Part shown: positions 63,777 through 64,000 of the stretch, piece by piece
Numbering within the stretch: position 1 is the stretch's first letter
How the letters are laid out: each line of letters starts with the position of its first letter
Notes under the pieces: model-generated
The model's database searches: none
What the model was told of the DNA's origin: nothing
The model's input: only the letters and a program-made list of their open reading frames with translations
Assembly: GCA_016916535.1 (NCBI GenBank)
Contig: CP070276.1
Location: 2,992,351 to 3,056,350 of the forward strand
Direction of reading: 5' to 3'
Origin: Dysgonomonadaceae bacterium zrk40
GTDB lineage: Bacteria; Bacteroidota; Bacteroidia; Bacteroidales; Dysgonomonadaceae
Length of the DNA: 64,000 nucleotides
Made by a program: the position numbers and the translations under genes

Positions 63777-64000
63777 TTACAAAAGGGCAATCTTGAGGAT
63801 GATCTTTCTGATCGCTCCTTCTCCCACCAGAGGTGCATGACCATCCTCAGGCGAGAAGATGACGAACTCACCCGGCTGAAGAGTCACCAACGTTGTAGGA
63901 CGATCACGGAAAAACTCGATATCGTTGGCTTCGTCATATCCCGTTTCTGAGTCGGTGAGCGTGGCAAGGGATTTCCATCCGAAACTTTCGGCGCAGCTGA
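63777..64000 (-). CDS. YhcH/YjgK/YiaL family protein, C-terminal part
   Basis: The last about 74 residues are visible, including EFFRDRPTTLVTLQPGEFVIFSPEDGHAPL and a final KIILKIALL before TAA. Cupin-like fold of the YhcH group, often linked to sugar-acid use. The start lies outside the window. Confidence 0.85.
   Translation of the reverse strand, partial: SCAESFGWKSLATLTDSETGYDEANDIEFFRDRPTTLVTLQPGEFVIFSPEDGHAPLVGEGAIRKIILKIALL

Noticed and set aside
1..64000. CRISPR arrays and rRNA genes
   Set aside because: No regularly spaced short repeats with unique spacers, no cas genes and no rRNA-like sequence were seen.

Overview
The window reads as a chromosomal segment of a Bacteroidota bacterium, most likely order Bacteroidales. 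Evidence: TAnnTTTG-type promoter -7 elements, weak Shine-Dalgarno use, Bacteroidota-type housekeeping genes (CCDC81-like HU/SPOR protein, DUF4286, DUF4886, XRE-cupin regulator next to an acyl-CoA synthetase, a eukaryote-like glgB) and Bacteroidota-type IS elements. Three parts can be separated.

(1) About 1-14994 and 40516-50072 are integron-like gene-cassette arrays. Minus-strand genes (single, or in two- or three-gene units) are separated by 114-194 bp attC-like sites with RYYYAAC...GTTRRRY ends and long inverted arms. For almost every cassette the core at its 5' end is the complement of the core at its 3' end, as expected of units that were once circles. Cargo: an MjaI-type restriction-modification set, a DUF262/HEPN pair, an ECF sigma unit, a truncated PD-(D/E)XK protein, a HEPN-like protein with a tRNA-like element, a CopB-type copper ATPase, a TPR protein and several unknowns. 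The right array is headed by a tyrosine recombinase (48816-50072) that lacks the extra segment of canonical IntI and points the same way as the cassettes. Between it and the first cassette lies a 125 bp attI-like site. A second copy of that site (14870-14994) heads the left array, with no integrase beside it; the unit next to it carries an IS91-type transposase and another tyrosine recombinase. The two copies are nearly identical up to GTT and unrelated beyond it. The site also supplies a ribosome binding site and start codon that can run in frame into the first cassette gene.

Four copies of a 1943 bp class C-attC group II intron (one cut by the window start) sit in attC sites, all between GT and T of a core, on the strand opposite to the cassette genes.

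(2) 14995-40515 is an insertion-rich block: three identical-length IS4-type copies (1316 bp), two IS21 elements and a Russian-doll nest (IS3-A containing IS3-B containing IS66 and IS21; IS66 containing IS1634), most junctions resolvable by target-site duplications. Between them survive host-type genes: a TPR pseudogene, a secreted protein, and a four-gene operon at 22332-25784 (52-residue peptide, carboxypeptidase-regulatory-like secreted protein, acyltransferase-like protein, PqqD-like/M50 membrane metalloprotease) that looks like an undescribed peptide-maturation (RiPP-like) locus; and a trypsin-like lipoprotein with a lipoprotein partner.

(3) 50217-64000 is ordinary, denser-GC chromosome: XRE-cupin regulator, AMP-forming acyl-CoA synthetase, tRNA-Ala(GGC), DUF4286, ruvC, HU/SPOR protein, DUF4886, a trans-sulfuration PLP enzyme, cysK, a LuxR response regulator, a WD40-like protein, hemH, manA, glgB and the end of a YhcH-type gene.

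The cassette arrays with their unusual recombinase, duplicated attI and translation-supplying leader are the strongest candidate for an undescribed system; the 22-26 kb peptide operon is the second.
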